A stretch of DNA of 64,000 nt, taken from assembly GCA_022036555.1 (NCBI GenBank), contig CM039128.1, positions 25,552,719 through 25,616,718 on the forward strand. Reading direction: 5' to 3'. The notes below the pieces were generated by a model, which was not told the DNA's origin, did not search any database, and worked only from the letters and a program-made list of their open reading frames with translations. The stretch is from Microstegium vimineum (Eukaryota; Streptophyta; Magnoliopsida; Poales; Poaceae). Made by a program: the position numbers and the translations under genes. This document shows, in pieces, positions 1-10,618 of this stretch (position 1 is the stretch's first letter; every line of letters starts with the position of its first letter).

Positions 1-1703
1 GCTTCATACTCTGCTTGATTGTTAGTAACCAAGGATCCAATAGGGATGGCATACTCGAAAGTCAACCCTCCAGGAGAAATCAAGAGAATACCAGCACCAC
101 CACCTTTGCTACAAGACGAACCATCAAAAAACAAAGTCCACGGTGCAATGGCCACCATCCCAGCAGAAGGGTCACGATGCTGGGTAACAAAATTGGCAAT
201 AACCTGACCTTTTACTGCTTTTGCCGATTCATACCTTAAATCAAATTCTGACAGAGCTAAAATCCATTTGCCAATTCTTCCATTTAAAATTGGCATTAAT
301 AACATATGTTTTATCACATTGAACTCAGAAACCACTACGCATTCGGCATTTAACAAGCAATGTCGAAGCTTGGTACACGAGTAAAACACACACAAGCAAA
401 GCTTTTCTATAGCCAAATACCTTGTCTCTCGATCTAGCTTTCGGCTAAGGTAAGCTATTACTCTTTCTTTCCCTTCAAACTCTTGCATGAGGGTTGACCC
501 TATCATCAGGTTGTCGGCCGCCACGTACAACTTAAAAGGCTTGTCAAGTTGCGGAGGTACCAACACGGGTGGCGCCTTCATGTACTCTTTGATCTCATCG
601 AAAGCCTTCTGTTGTACGTCACCTCATACGAACTCTTGATCTTTTTTAAGCTTTAATAGTGGAGAGAACGGCAACACTCTTTCTGACAAATTAGATATGA
701 ATCTTCTCACAAAATTAACCTTGCCAAGCAGTGATTGCAACTCCGTGAGATTAGTTGGAGGTACCACTTTGTCTATTTCTTCCATGCTTTTCTTACCGAC
801 CTCGATCCCTCCTTTATGGACTAGAAAGCCTAAAAACTCACTAGCTAATACCCCAAAGGCACACTTGTTCAGGTTCATCCTCAAACCATGCTTCCTAGTG
901 CACTCCAAAGTCTTCCTTAAATCAGCTAGATGTCCTTCGTGATTTCTAGACTTGACCACCACGCCATCAATATAGATCTCTACGATCTTGCCGATCAACT
1001 CGTGAAAAATATAGCCCATAGCTCGCTGATAAGTTACATCGGCATTTTTCAAACCAAAAGTCATGACAATCCATTCAAACAAACCAATATGACCAGGGCA
1101 TCTGAAGGTTGTCTTCGAAATATCTTCTATTGCCATAAAGATTTGATTATAGCCAGCATTACCATCCATGAAGCTAATGACCTCATAACCAGCCGATGCA
1201 TCGACGAGCAAATCGGCAACCGGCATCGGGTAACCATCCATAGGAGTAGCTTTATTGAGATTTCTAAAGTCAATGCACACCCTCATCTTTCCATTTTTCT
1301 TGTACATCGGGACTATGTTTGAAACCCAATCTGCATACCTGCATGGCCGAATAAAATCTACTTCTAATAATCTTTCAACTTCCCTTTTTACATCTGCTAG
1401 TACCTCCTCTTTGAAAATCTTCCGGGGAGGTTGTTTGAATGGACGGTACCCGGGCTTGATCGGCAATTTGTGCTCAACGATAGAACGATCTAGTCCAGGC
1501 ATTTCTATATAATCCCAAGCAAAACAATCTTTAAACTCTTTCAGAAGGTCTATCAGCTTTAGCCTATGCTCTGGGTCTAGATTTGCACTGATATACATCG
1601 GCCTTGGTTTGACATTGTCACCAACATTTATTTCATATAGCTTATCAGCCGACATGAAGCCACGTCCTAGCTTCCCTTCGCTGCCATCCATTGGGTTCCC
1701 CAT
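1..1703 (-). pseudogene. Tat-type pol: reverse transcriptase and RNase H, inactivated
   Basis: This is the RT/RNase H part of a gypsy polyprotein, which copies element RNA into DNA in the cytoplasmic particle. The open part from 1703 to 624 carries the RT palm and fingers, with blocks such as RVCIDFRNLNKATP and FGLKNADVTYQRAM. The active-site box reads YIDG (near 960-985) where the family has YIDD, so one metal-binding aspartate is missing. An in-frame TGA at 626-624 follows KKDQEFV; the frame then continues without a stop to base 1 through an RNase H region (LFFDGSS and NNQAEYEA). Both defects should abolish activity. The reading is cut by the window edge. Confidence 0.85.
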
Positions 1704-2488
1704 TAAAAATTGCTCTGAGAGCCGACTGCTTGGATCGGTTGTTGGTCCTTGTTAGAAACATTCATGGGACCTTCTCCCCAAACTTTCCCAGAGAAGCAAT
1801 CGAAGCCATCATATTCCCAGTAGGCAGGCTCAGCAGCAGCAACGCTTACCGAATCATCAGCGTGAACAATCTCAACTTCATCCCCAATCCACTGAATGAG
1901 AACCGGATGCATGGTTGAAGGTATACAGCAGTTGGCATGGATCCAATCTCTTCCCAAAAGAAGACTGTATGCCCCCTTGCCATCAATGACAAAGAAGGTA
2001 GTGATCAAAGTGTTTGATCCAATCATCAACTCAACGTGCATAGCTCCCCGGGTATCGGAAGGATTACCAGCAAAGTCTCTGAGCACCAAATCAGTCTTCA
2101 ACAACTCCTCATTGGTCATCCCGAGCTTTCTGAAGGTGGTATAAGGCATAATATTGATGGTGGCTCCTCCGTCAACGAGCATCTTGGTTAGGGGTTTGCC
2201 GTTAATATATCCATTCACATAAAGCGCCTTTAAATGCCGATGCTTAGCCGGTTTATCGAAGATTGTCGGTTGAGTCAGGACAAGCTGGGCCATTAGATTC
2301 TGAAACTCGCTCTCATCGATATCCGAGTACACCTCCTCTTGGACATCCTGGCTTTCGGGAGCTATGAAATCTGACGGAATAAAGAAATCCATGTATGCAT
2401 CAGCCGAACGGTTATGCTCGGGCCTCTTCTTTGGACGCCATGTCTGTCTTCCATCGGTAACTGTCTGTGTCAGTTCTCTGTTCCTCAA
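1703..2488 (-). pseudogene. Tat-type retroviral-like aspartic protease region
   Basis: This 261-codon frame contains a retropepsin-like fold: MLVDGGATINIMP near its middle, followed by LLLGRDWIHAN. In this family DGG stands at the catalytic D-S/T-G position, and the role is cleavage of the gag-pol precursor. It lies between the gag remnant and RT and overlaps the RT frame by one base in a different phase, so a frameshift separates them. The N-terminal acidic stretch (EEVYSDIDESEFQNLMAQ) looks like a linker. There is no start codon context of its own; it would be made as part of a polyprotein. Confidence 0.75.
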
Positions 2489-2932
2489 GCATTGTACTCT
2501 CCTCTTCTAGCTCTTCCTTAACCCTGGTGGGCACCATTGTCCTCTCTGCCACACATATTCGTGGCTTCCTTCTTCTCTAGCACCTTGTTCATGATGGAAC
2601 CACTCTTGATCGGCAAACCTCTTGCCTAGCCAATCTTCTGAAGTGTCTATTTTTAAACGTCGATTGTACTCAGGAAACTATGTTCCCAGTCTTTCATGGA
2701 TCGGACGGCGGTTGACTCGGGACTGCTTATACCCTGAATATTGGATACTGCATTGATGGCAATTGTCTCTGGTAGGCAGCTTTAGGCCTTCATTCCAACA
2801 ATGCTTGAAAAACGAGCACCCCCAGTGAAACTGCTCCTGCTCTTTCACGCGTTCTTACTCTTCTCGGTACATCTCTTCCTCGTACCTCCGGTGTTCCTAT
2901 TCTTCATAACATCTCTGCCTTCGATGTTGTTC
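2489..2932 (-). pseudogene. Decayed gag-protease linker of the Tat element
   Basis: No long frame survives here. Translating the minus strand by eye gives gag-like pieces interrupted by stops: a charged segment with RRYEEEMYREE, then a cysteine/histidine block (CSFFKHCWNEG and LPTRDNCHQC) that I recognise from grass Tat-type gag proteins. It joins the gag tail on the right to the protease frame on the left. Confidence 0.5.
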
Positions 2933-4182
2933 TTATTCCCGTCGCCACTTGTTCAGCAGAATACGTCTAGTAACTCCGGGTTTGGAAGCTTCCCCTCTCT
3001 CGGTTTGGCTATTCTGGAACCGAGCCTGTTGCTGAAACTCTTCGTTAGTAATCTTCCGATCAGGGTCAACAGCACCAGCTTTTCTTGCCCTGTCTGAGGT
3101 CAAAACCTTCATTTTACCCTTGCCTTTAGGATCATCCATGGCAACCATATTCATAGCGAAAGACACTGTATTCTGTGCAAAAGGATTAGCATCAATTTTC
3201 ATCTTGACGTCAAACATCAGATGAACATTGTTGCTTTCTGAATTTTCATCTTGAATACTCGGCAATCATTGATGGCATGGGAGTTGGTATTGTGGAAGAT
3301 GCAAAACTTCATGTCTTTCACTCCTTCAGGGCGCAGCATGGGGTGCCCTTCAGGCAATTTTATGCGCCCTTCCCTGAACAACAACTCGAACAACTTGTCT
3401 GATTTGGATACATCAAAGTCATAAGTACCTTTCTGCTGCCTCAACCATCGCTGATTAACTTGGGTTGGTTCTTTTGCCCAGACTAGTTCGGCTGCAGCGA
3501 CTTCATCTTCATCCTCAAACTCCATTGCTTCTTCCAGGAAACTCTGGTACACTATATTAGCCATATCACCTTTCTGGAAACGGTTATCCCTTCTGAACCC
3601 TTGAGCCTGGTTACTCACCATTGCCAACCGTTGTGACAACTGACCAAGGTCTTTGAAGTCCATGCCAAACAATTTCTCTCTGACATTCGGCTGCATGCCT
3701 GCCACTGCCATCCCTCGCAATTGGTCATCTGGCACATTCAACGAATAGCAGAGGTTTTTGGTTTCTCTGAACCTGCGGAGATACTCCTGTGGTGTCTCAT
3801 TATCCCTCTGCCTCAAGCTCATAAGATCGACTAGCTTCTTCTCATTGGTGCCTCTATAGAAATACGCATGGAATTTCTGCTCTAAATCCGCCCAACTACC
3901 AATGGAGTTTGCCGGCAGAGACGCGAACCATGCGAAAGCTGGTCCTGTCAAAGACAAAGGGAAATACCAAATCTTCCAAGCATCATCCGTAGATGCTTCT
4001 CCCAACTGCATCAAGTATCAGTTGATGTGTTCTATAGTGCTGGTGTCATCCTGGCCAGAAAACTTGGTCAAGTCTGTAGGAGCCTTAACTCTTAGAGGGA
4101 GAGCCACTCGGTTGTACCACTCTGGATAAGGGGACTTGTATGCATAGGACTGGTTCTTTGGCTTTAAGCCAAACTGAGTTTT
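2933..4182 (-). pseudogene. Tat-type gag, C-terminal half
   Basis: Two overlapping frames (4014-3217 and 3265-2933) together give the Retrotrans_gag-type capsid region. Blocks include WYFPLSLTGPAFAWFASLP, a WADLEQKFHAYFY segment and TPQEYLRRFRETKNLCY, followed by a zinc-knuckle-like CIFHNTNSHAINDC. The frame changes near 3217-3265. Upstream, 4182 to 4015 stays open except for one in-frame TGA just before 4014. The sequence at 4182 joins directly to 11861 once copia A and one copy of its GTTTT target duplication are removed. Gag packages element RNA in virus-like particles. Confidence 0.8.
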
Positions 4183-5423
4183 TGTTAGGCATATGCCCTA
4201 GAGCTAATCATGTAGATGATTATATTCCGATTGTATCCATGATTAATAAAGTGTTCTTTGAATATCCATTATAGACAACTAGTATTGATTGATGATTATG
4301 TGAATTGTTTGTGGAACTCAATTACCTGAATGGTTATTCTAAAAGTTGTCTCTGGTCGGCATTCTTGTAAGAGCACACTTGAATATTAGACCAGCACATG
4401 TATTAGTTGATGGCTATGTTTCACAAGTCATAGACATGGAGATGTAAACTAATAATGTGGGCACATGTGAGACATGTAGGCTGGACTGACCCAACAAGAG
4501 AAAGTCTCTATTCATGTCATGTACGTTATGTCCTTAGACCTGAGATTGTGGTATGTACTCAAGATGTGAAACGATCTACTTAGAGACTATCAAACACTAC
4601 TCCGTTATTGGGTAGTTATAAAGGTGGTCGTTGGGTGGTCGGGAAACATGCTATGAGAGATAGACAATCAAGATGGAATTTGCCCCTCTCTTCGTGAGAG
4701 AGATATCACTAGATCACTCATGTGATTGGATCAACAAATGCATGGCCATGCTTGGGTTAAGTGTTAACCCACGAGTTGAACCATATATCGAGTGGCAAAG
4801 GGAATAACTTGTACATGGTCATAGTGGTTCGTCTGATATGATCATAGCGTATGCATAGGAGTTGACACGCCTTGCTAGAGGCCGCTATCAACTATTGGAC
4901 AAGTAAGAGTACTTGGGCCATGTCTATGTATGCGTGAGCCCATAGGGTCGCACGCTTAAAGGGCTGGAAGCCTAATTCGGGTTGGACCCGAATTAGACTA
5001 GGTTTAGGGTTACTAATGGGCCTCCAACGTGGGAGCTCGTCAGGACGCCTATATAGGCAAGGGGTGGGCGTGGGGCGATATTTATCCACGCCTTTTGGCA
5101 GCCGCCGTCGCCTCCCCACGCTCGCACCTTTTGCTCCTCGCGGACCAAGCAGTCCGGAGGCGCAACGCTTCCTCCCTGTACGTGTGGGATTCCTCGGGGG
5201 TGCTGCATCTGGAGCACAAGGACGAACCACGCGAAGGGGACGTTGAGATGGACGACCACGCAACTGCACTGCCTGCTGCGACGCGCACGACTACATCAAG
5301 TCGTCTTCCGCTGCACCTGCGCGTCTAGTGGTAATCTCGTAACCTATGACTAGCAGTAGGTCCTGTTTTATGAGGTCGAAAAGTTTTGTTTTCCGGCTAG
5401 CGTAGCAACCTCGTATTCCATCA
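4183..5423 (+). repeat. 5' LTR of copia A
   Basis: 1241 bp beginning TGTTAGGCATATGCCC and ending TATTCCATCA. It matches 10619-11860 base for base apart from scattered substitutions. A GC-rich block at about 5010-5330 produces long but meaningless open frames. The primer site follows at once. Confidence 0.95.
5050..5055 (+). promoter_or_regulatory. Candidate TATA box of the copia A LTR
   Basis: TATATA in the context gcctatataggc lies in the last third of the LTR, as expected for a Pol II start within an LTR. The 3' LTR copy at about 11487 reads tatataagc, so the core is kept. No transcript data; position only. Confidence 0.5.
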
Positions 5424-5424
5424 G

Positions 5425-5437
5425 TGGTATCGGAGCC
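5425..5437 (+). other. Primer binding site of copia A
   Basis: TGGTATCGGAGCC starts two bases after the LTR end. It matches the initiator-Met tRNA 3' end type of primer site (canonical TGGTATCAGAGCC) with one change, typical for plant copia elements. Confidence 0.85.
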
Positions 5438-6668
5438 ATTACTGCCTCGTTATAGGTTCAGATCTTAGCATATGGTGATATGCGGGTTTTATGATGAATC
5501 TCAGACTTTGGTTCATGTCTTGCTGCGATGGTATTGTATCAACCTACTCGTACCGGTCGGAATTCCGCCATCCGAGTTAACAGATACAAGTAAATCCAGT
5601 CAGGGCGAGTTGGAGATCAATTAGATTGATCGAATTGAAACCTAGGTCATAAGCCGGGCGCATGTGATGCGCGTTGGGAGTAGATGCGATCTATGTAATC
5701 CCAGTCAATTTTAGCTGATGAGATCAGTCTGATGAGATTTTCATAGTGATTCCATAGATGCGATCTATGTAACCCCGCTTGGTGTGGTTGGTATCTGCTA
5801 TAGCGCCTAGAATTGTTCTACGTCTAACTTGTTTTTGCAGGAGTTGATGTGGTTGGTATGGCCTATGAGATTGTATGTAATTTTCATGCCCTGCGTGACA
5901 TGTAAGCAACACGGCTGGAGCCATATGTGTTGTCTTTTGATGTATTGGCCTGCGTGCCATCTTGTGATCTTGTGACTATGTAATTAGTATAGTTTGCGGT
6001 AAGATAGTTCTTGGAGGACTTATCACAAGAAGGATATCACACGTGGATCATGGAGATGAAGATCACCATGATGGGCAAGATGATGGAGATGGAGATCACC
6101 ATTATTTAAAGGGCCATACCAAGTCACTATATGTGAATGTGATTCTCATTTTGTTCTACTTTTGTTGTTCGCTATTATGTTTTGTCTACATGAATATGAT
6201 AGTAAAGTAGAATGATCCCTCAGCAATGTTTAAGTTGAATGCTTCCCCAAACCTTGCACTGTCACGTGTCTTGTACGATTGGTGGTGGGTCTATGAAATT
6301 AGGGTGCCACTGATTTTCCTTGACTAGACAGGTTCGTGTCGGACACTTACAAGCAGAAGGTTTGGTTACTTGAACAAGGTTATCCTAACGGTTAGGGACC
6401 TTGAAGCATGGGGAGGTTGAGCGTAGCATAGAGATGCTGCCCAACAACAAGAGTCATATGTGATATGATTAGCAAAGTGTTGCTTACCGATCTACCATTT
6501 CTTCTAGCGGTGATGCTAAAGCTCACTAGTTGACTTGTTAGTTGTGGGTCTTGAATCACTAAGTATCAATTGAGGGATATTGATTTTAGTGGGAGTATGT
6601 TTTATTTTGATATAATCTACTCCTTCATGGATACATTGTCTTAGTATTTTGCATTACTTTTGTTGTAG
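5438..6668 (+). other. Leader of copia A, no gene seen
   Basis: About 1.23 kb between primer site and gag start. No convincing frame. The short open frames here have no family features. It probably carries packaging signals, but none can be recognised by eye. Confidence 0.6.
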
Positions 6669-9600
6669 ATGGCTCCTAGTAATCAACCATTTACTTTGCG
6701 ATCAATTCTTGAGAAAGATAAGTTGAATGGAACAAATTATGCGGATTGGATCCGCAACCTGAGAATTGTTCTCAGGGCTGAGAAAAAGGAAGATATTCTA
6801 GACACCCCATTACCAGATGAGCCTGATGATAATGCGTCTGCTGCAGAGAAAACCGCTTACAAGAAAGCATGTGATGCTGATCTTGAAGTGGGTTGCCTCA
6901 TGCTTGCTTGTATGGAACCTGATCTACAGATGCAGTTCGACAACAATCATTCAGCGAACGATATGATCGTGGCGCTTGAAGATATGTTCCAAACTCAAGC
7001 GTGGACTGAAAGGTTCAATGTCTCTAAGGCGCTTGCAGAAACCAAGCTGGCTGAGGGCGCAATCAAGATGGTTGGTTACACTCAGAGGTTGGAGAAGCTA
7101 GGCTTCGCAATTGGCCAAGAGTTGGCAACTGATTTCATTCTTACGTCTCTTCCGCCCAGTTATGGAAACTTCATCTCGAACTACCATATGCATGGGGCGG
7201 AGAAGGGCTTGAATGAATTGTGTGGCATGCTTAAAACAGCAGAAGCTGATATCAAGAAGGCAGCAGGCAGTAGCCATGTGATGGCGGTCCAAAACAAGCC
7301 TAACTTTAAAAGGAGGGCTGGGTGGAAGAAGAAGGCGAAGGCTAAAGATGAGATCTCTAAGCCAAACCCTCCTCCTGCACCCAAGGATAATGGACCAGCT
7401 GCTGAAGCAATATGCTTTCATTGTAAGGGGAAAGGTCACTGGAAGAGGAACTGCAAGCTGTACTTGGAGTCCTTAAAGAAGGATGGCGGTAGTAAAGGTA
7501 CTCCCGCTGCTTGTACACTTGTCGTTTATGTTACAGATATTTTTCTCGTTGATTCTTACATTAACTCCTGGGTATTTGATACCGGATCGGTTGCTCATAT
7601 TTGCAATACGATGCAGGGAATGGTAAGAAGTGGAAGCACGAGAAGAGGCGAAGTTGATTTCCGCGTGGGCAATAATGCAAGAGTTGCTGCGTTGAGCGTT
7701 GGGACGATGCAACTTCACCTCCCGTCAGGATTTATCATGGAGTTGAATAATTGTTATTTTGTTCCTAGTTTAAGTCGAAACATTGTGTCACCTTCATGTT
7801 TGATGAAGGATGGTTATTCATTTGCGAGTAAAGACAATGGTTGTGTGATCTCAAAGAATAACATGTTTGTGGCTTTTGCATCCATTGTGAATGGATTGTT
7901 TATTTTAAATCTTGATGATACACCTATCTATAATGTTAATGCTAAAAGGCCTCGACTTAATGAGTTAAGTTCTACATATATGTGGCATTGTCGTTTGGGT
8001 CATATAAGTGAGAATCGCATGAAGAGGCTCCATGATGATGGTCTTCTAGCTTCGTTTGATTTTGAATCATACGAGACATGTGAGGCTTGCCTACTAGGCA
8101 AGATGACAAAGGCGCCATTCAAAGGATTTCCTGAGAGGGCGTCTGACTTGTTGGAACTCGTACATACTGATGTATGTGGACCAATGAGCACGACAGCTAG
8201 AGGTGGATTTCAATACTTCATAACTTTTACTGATGACTTTAGTAGATATGGATATGTCTACCTAATGAAGCATAAGTCTGAAACATTTGAAAAGTTCAAA
8301 GAATTTCAGAATGAAGTAGAGAATCAACGTGGCAAGAAAATTAAAGCCTTACGATCTGATCGAGGAGGCGAATATTTGAGCCATGAGTTTAGCAATCATC
8401 TAAAGAGTTGCGGAATTGTTCCACAGCTTACGCCACCTGGAACGCCTCAGAGAAACGGCGTGTCCGAGCGACGTAATCGGACTTTGTTGGACATGGTTCG
8501 GTCTATGATGAGTCAGTTAGACCTACCACTCACATTTTGGGGATACGCTCTAGAAACAGCCGCTTTCACATTGAATAGGGTACCGTCTAAGTCCGTAGTC
8601 AAGACACCATATGAGATATGGACTGGTAAGAGTCCCAGTTTGTCTTTTCTAAAGATTTGGGGTTGTGAAGTTTATGTCAAACGACTCATGTCAGATAAAC
8701 TTACACCCAAGTCGGACAAATGCTTTTTCGTGGGATATCCAAAGGAAACTTTAGGGTATTACTTCTACAACCGATCAGAGGGCAAAGTGTTTGTTGCTCG
8801 GAATGGTGTTTTCTTAGAGAAAGAGTTTCTCAACAAAGAGAAAAGTGTAGAAAAGGTGTATCTTGAAGAAGTTCAAGATGAGCCAATAGGAGATAACTCT
8901 ACGAGTGATGCTAATGTAGCAGAACAAGTTGAGATACCTGTGGCAAGAGAAACACCACCACAACCACGAAGGTCAGCAAGAATCCATGAGGCACGTGGGG
9001 AAGTGTTGTTGTTAGACGATGACGAACCTGCAACGTACGCGGAAGCAATGATGGACCCAGATTCCGAGAAATGGCAAAGTGCCATGAGATCCGAGATAGA
9101 TTCGATGGGAGACAATCAAGTTTGGAACTTGGTTGACCCGCCTGATGGGGTTAAACCTATTGAGTGCAAATGGGTCTATAAAAAGAAAAAGGATATGGAT
9201 GGAAACGTTCACGTCTATAAAGCTCGACTTGTTGCAAAGGGTTTTCGGCAAGTTCAAGGAGTTGACTACGACGAGACATTCTTGCCGGTAGCGATGCTTA
9301 AATCTATCCGGATCATTCTAGCAATTGCTGCTTATTTCGATTATGAGATTTGGCAGATGGATGTTAAAACAGCCTTTCTAAATGGAAATTTGGAGGAGGA
9401 CATGTATATGATACAGCCCGAAGGTTTTGTTGATCCTAATAATGCTAAAAAAATATGCAAGCTACAGAAATCCATTTATGGGTTGAAGCAAGCATCTCGG
9501 AGTTGGAACATTCGTTTTAATGAAGTGATCAAAGGGTTTGGCTTTCGTCAAAATGAAGAAGAACCTTGTGTTTACAAGAAGGAAAGTGGGAGCACTGTTG

Positions 9601-10304
9601 TATTTCTAATCTTGTATGTGGATGACATACTATTGATTGGGAATGACATTCCTATGTTGCAATCTGTAAAGACTTCACTGAATAATAGTTTTTCTATGAA
9701 GGATTTAGGAGAAGCAACATACATTTTGGGCATCAAAATCTATAGAGATAGATCAAAGAGGCTTATAGGATTAAGTCAAGAGACATACATTGACAAGGTG
9801 TTGAAACGGTTCAACATGGAACAATCCAAGAAAGGGTTCTTGCCTATGTCACATGGTATACGTTTCAGCGAGAAGCAGTGTCCTTCGACAGCTGATGAGC
9901 GGAAACGAATGAGTAAGGTTCCATACGCTTCGGCAGTTGGTTCCATCATGTACACCATGATATGTACTCGCCCAGATGTCTCATATGCTCTAAGTGTTGC
10001 GAGCAGGTACCAAGCCAATCCAGCTGAGAGTCACTGGACGCTTGTTAAAAACATTCTTAAGTACTTGAGAAGGACTAAAGATGTGTTCCTAATCTATGGA
10101 GGTAATGAGGAGCTCATTGTAAATGGTTACACCGATGCTAGCTTCCAAACTGACATAGATGATTCACAGTCTCAATCAGGTTTTGTGTTCACAATAAATG
10201 GTGGTGCTGTAAGTTGGAAAAGTTTCAAGCAGGAGACGGTGACTGATTCTACAACAGAAGCCGAGTACATTGCAGCTTCTGCCGCTGCAAAGGAAGGTGT
10301 TTGA
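6669..10304 (+). CDS. copia A gag-pol polyprotein, ends at a premature TGA
   Basis: 1211 codons open from the ATG at 6669. In order: gag with the start MAPSNQPFTL and a DYADWI-like copia capsid region; zinc knuckle CFHCKGKGHWKRNC at about residues 249-262; protease DTGS at about 304; the GAG_pre-integrase block WHCRLGHIS at about 439; integrase with HTDVCGP (about 500), RSDRGGEY (about 562) and an ERRNRT glutamate near 600; RT with the intact active site YVDD at about 983-986; RNase H with GYTDAS near 1154 and STTEAEYIAAS. The frame stops at TGA 10302-10304 where the family has tryptophan; the rest of RNase H lies open behind it. Apart from that stop all catalytic residues I can check are present. 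The start is the first ATG that keeps the whole gag. Confidence 0.93.
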   Translation: MAPSNQPFTLRSILEKDKLNGTNYADWIRNLRIVLRAEKKEDILDTPLPDEPDDNASAAEKTAYKKACDADLEVGCLMLACMEPDLQMQFDNNHSANDMIVALEDMFQTQAWTERFNVSKALAETKLAEGAIKMVGYTQRLEKLGFAIGQELATDFILTSLPPSYGNFISNYHMHGAEKGLNELCGMLKTAEADIKKAAGSSHVMAVQNKPNFKRRAGWKKKAKAKDEISKPNPPPAPKDNGPAAEAICFHCKGKGHWKRNCKLYLESLKKDGGSKGTPAACTLVVYVTDIFLVDSYINSWVFDTGSVAHICNTMQGMVRSGSTRRGEVDFRVGNNARVAALSVGTMQLHLPSGFIMELNNCYFVPSLSRNIVSPSCLMKDGYSFASKDNGCVISKNNMFVAFASIVNGLFILNLDDTPIYNVNAKRPRLNELSSTYMWHCRLGHISENRMKRLHDDGLLASFDFESYETCEACLLGKMTKAPFKGFPERASDLLELVHTDVCGPMSTTARGGFQYFITFTDDFSRYGYVYLMKHKSETFEKFKEFQNEVENQRGKKIKALRSDRGGEYLSHEFSNHLKSCGIVPQLTPPGTPQRNGVSERRNRTLLDMVRSMMSQLDLPLTFWGYALETAAFTLNRVPSKSVVKTPYEIWTGKSPSLSFLKIWGCEVYVKRLMSDKLTPKSDKCFFVGYPKETLGYYFYNRSEGKVFVARNGVFLEKEFLNKEKSVEKVYLEEVQDEPIGDNSTSDANVAEQVEIPVARETPPQPRRSARIHEARGEVLLLDDDEPATYAEAMMDPDSEKWQSAMRSEIDSMGDNQVWNLVDPPDGVKPIECKWVYKKKKDMDGNVHVYKARLVAKGFRQVQGVDYDETFLPVAMLKSIRIILAIAAYFDYEIWQMDVKTAFLNGNLEEDMYMIQPEGFVDPNNAKKICKLQKSIYGLKQASRSWNIRFNEVIKGFGFRQNEEEPCVYKKESGSTVVFLILYVDDILLIGNDIPMLQSVKTSLNNSFSMKDLGEATYILGIKIYRDRSKRLIGLSQETYIDKVLKRFNMEQSKKGFLPMSHGIRFSEKQCPSTADERKRMSKVPYASAVGSIMYTMICTRPDVSYALSVASRYQANPAESHWTLVKNILKYLRRTKDVFLIYGGNEELIVNGYTDASFQTDIDDSQSQSGFVFTINGGAVSWKSFKQETVTDSTTEAEYIAASAAAKEGV

Positions 10305-10598
10305 ATGAGGAGGTTCCTCATTGAGCTTGGTGTGTTTCCAAATGCGTCCGGCCCATTGAATATACATTGTGACAACAATGGGGCGATAGCGCAGGCTAAG
10401 GAGCCAAGGAATCACCAAGAGAACAAACATGTACTGCGGAAGTTTCATCTTATTCGAGAGTTCATCGGTCGAGATCAGATCAAAATGTGCAAGATACATA
10501 CGGATTTGAATGTTGCAGATCCTTTGACAAAGGCTCTTCCACAGGCTAAGCATGAGGCACACTTGAGGTCTATGGGGATTAGACATCTAAGAGATTAA
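10305..10598 (+). pseudogene. C-terminal RNase H tail of copia A, cut off by TGA
   Basis: 98 further codons in the same frame directly after the TGA at 10302-10304. They hold the end of the copia RNase H: the HCDNNGAIAQAKEP block, the NKHVLRKFHLIREF helix and the usual ending DPLTKALP. The family normally reads through here, so the stop is a single point mutation. It removes the last RNase H residues, including the conserved aspartate of the CDN motif. Confidence 0.85.
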
Positions 10599-10607
10599 CT
10601 CTAGTGC

Positions 10608-10618
10608 AAGTGGGAGAC
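10608..10618 (+). other. Polypurine tract of copia A
   Basis: AAGTGGGAGAC lies directly before the 3' LTR start TGTTAGG. This is the usual plus-strand primer position and composition for plant copia elements. Confidence 0.8.

Noticed and set aside
5016..5328. Several overlapping long open frames on both strands (also at 11453-11765)
   Set aside because: They lie in the GC-rich part of the two copia A LTRs, have no family features, and exist on both strands at once. Composition effect.
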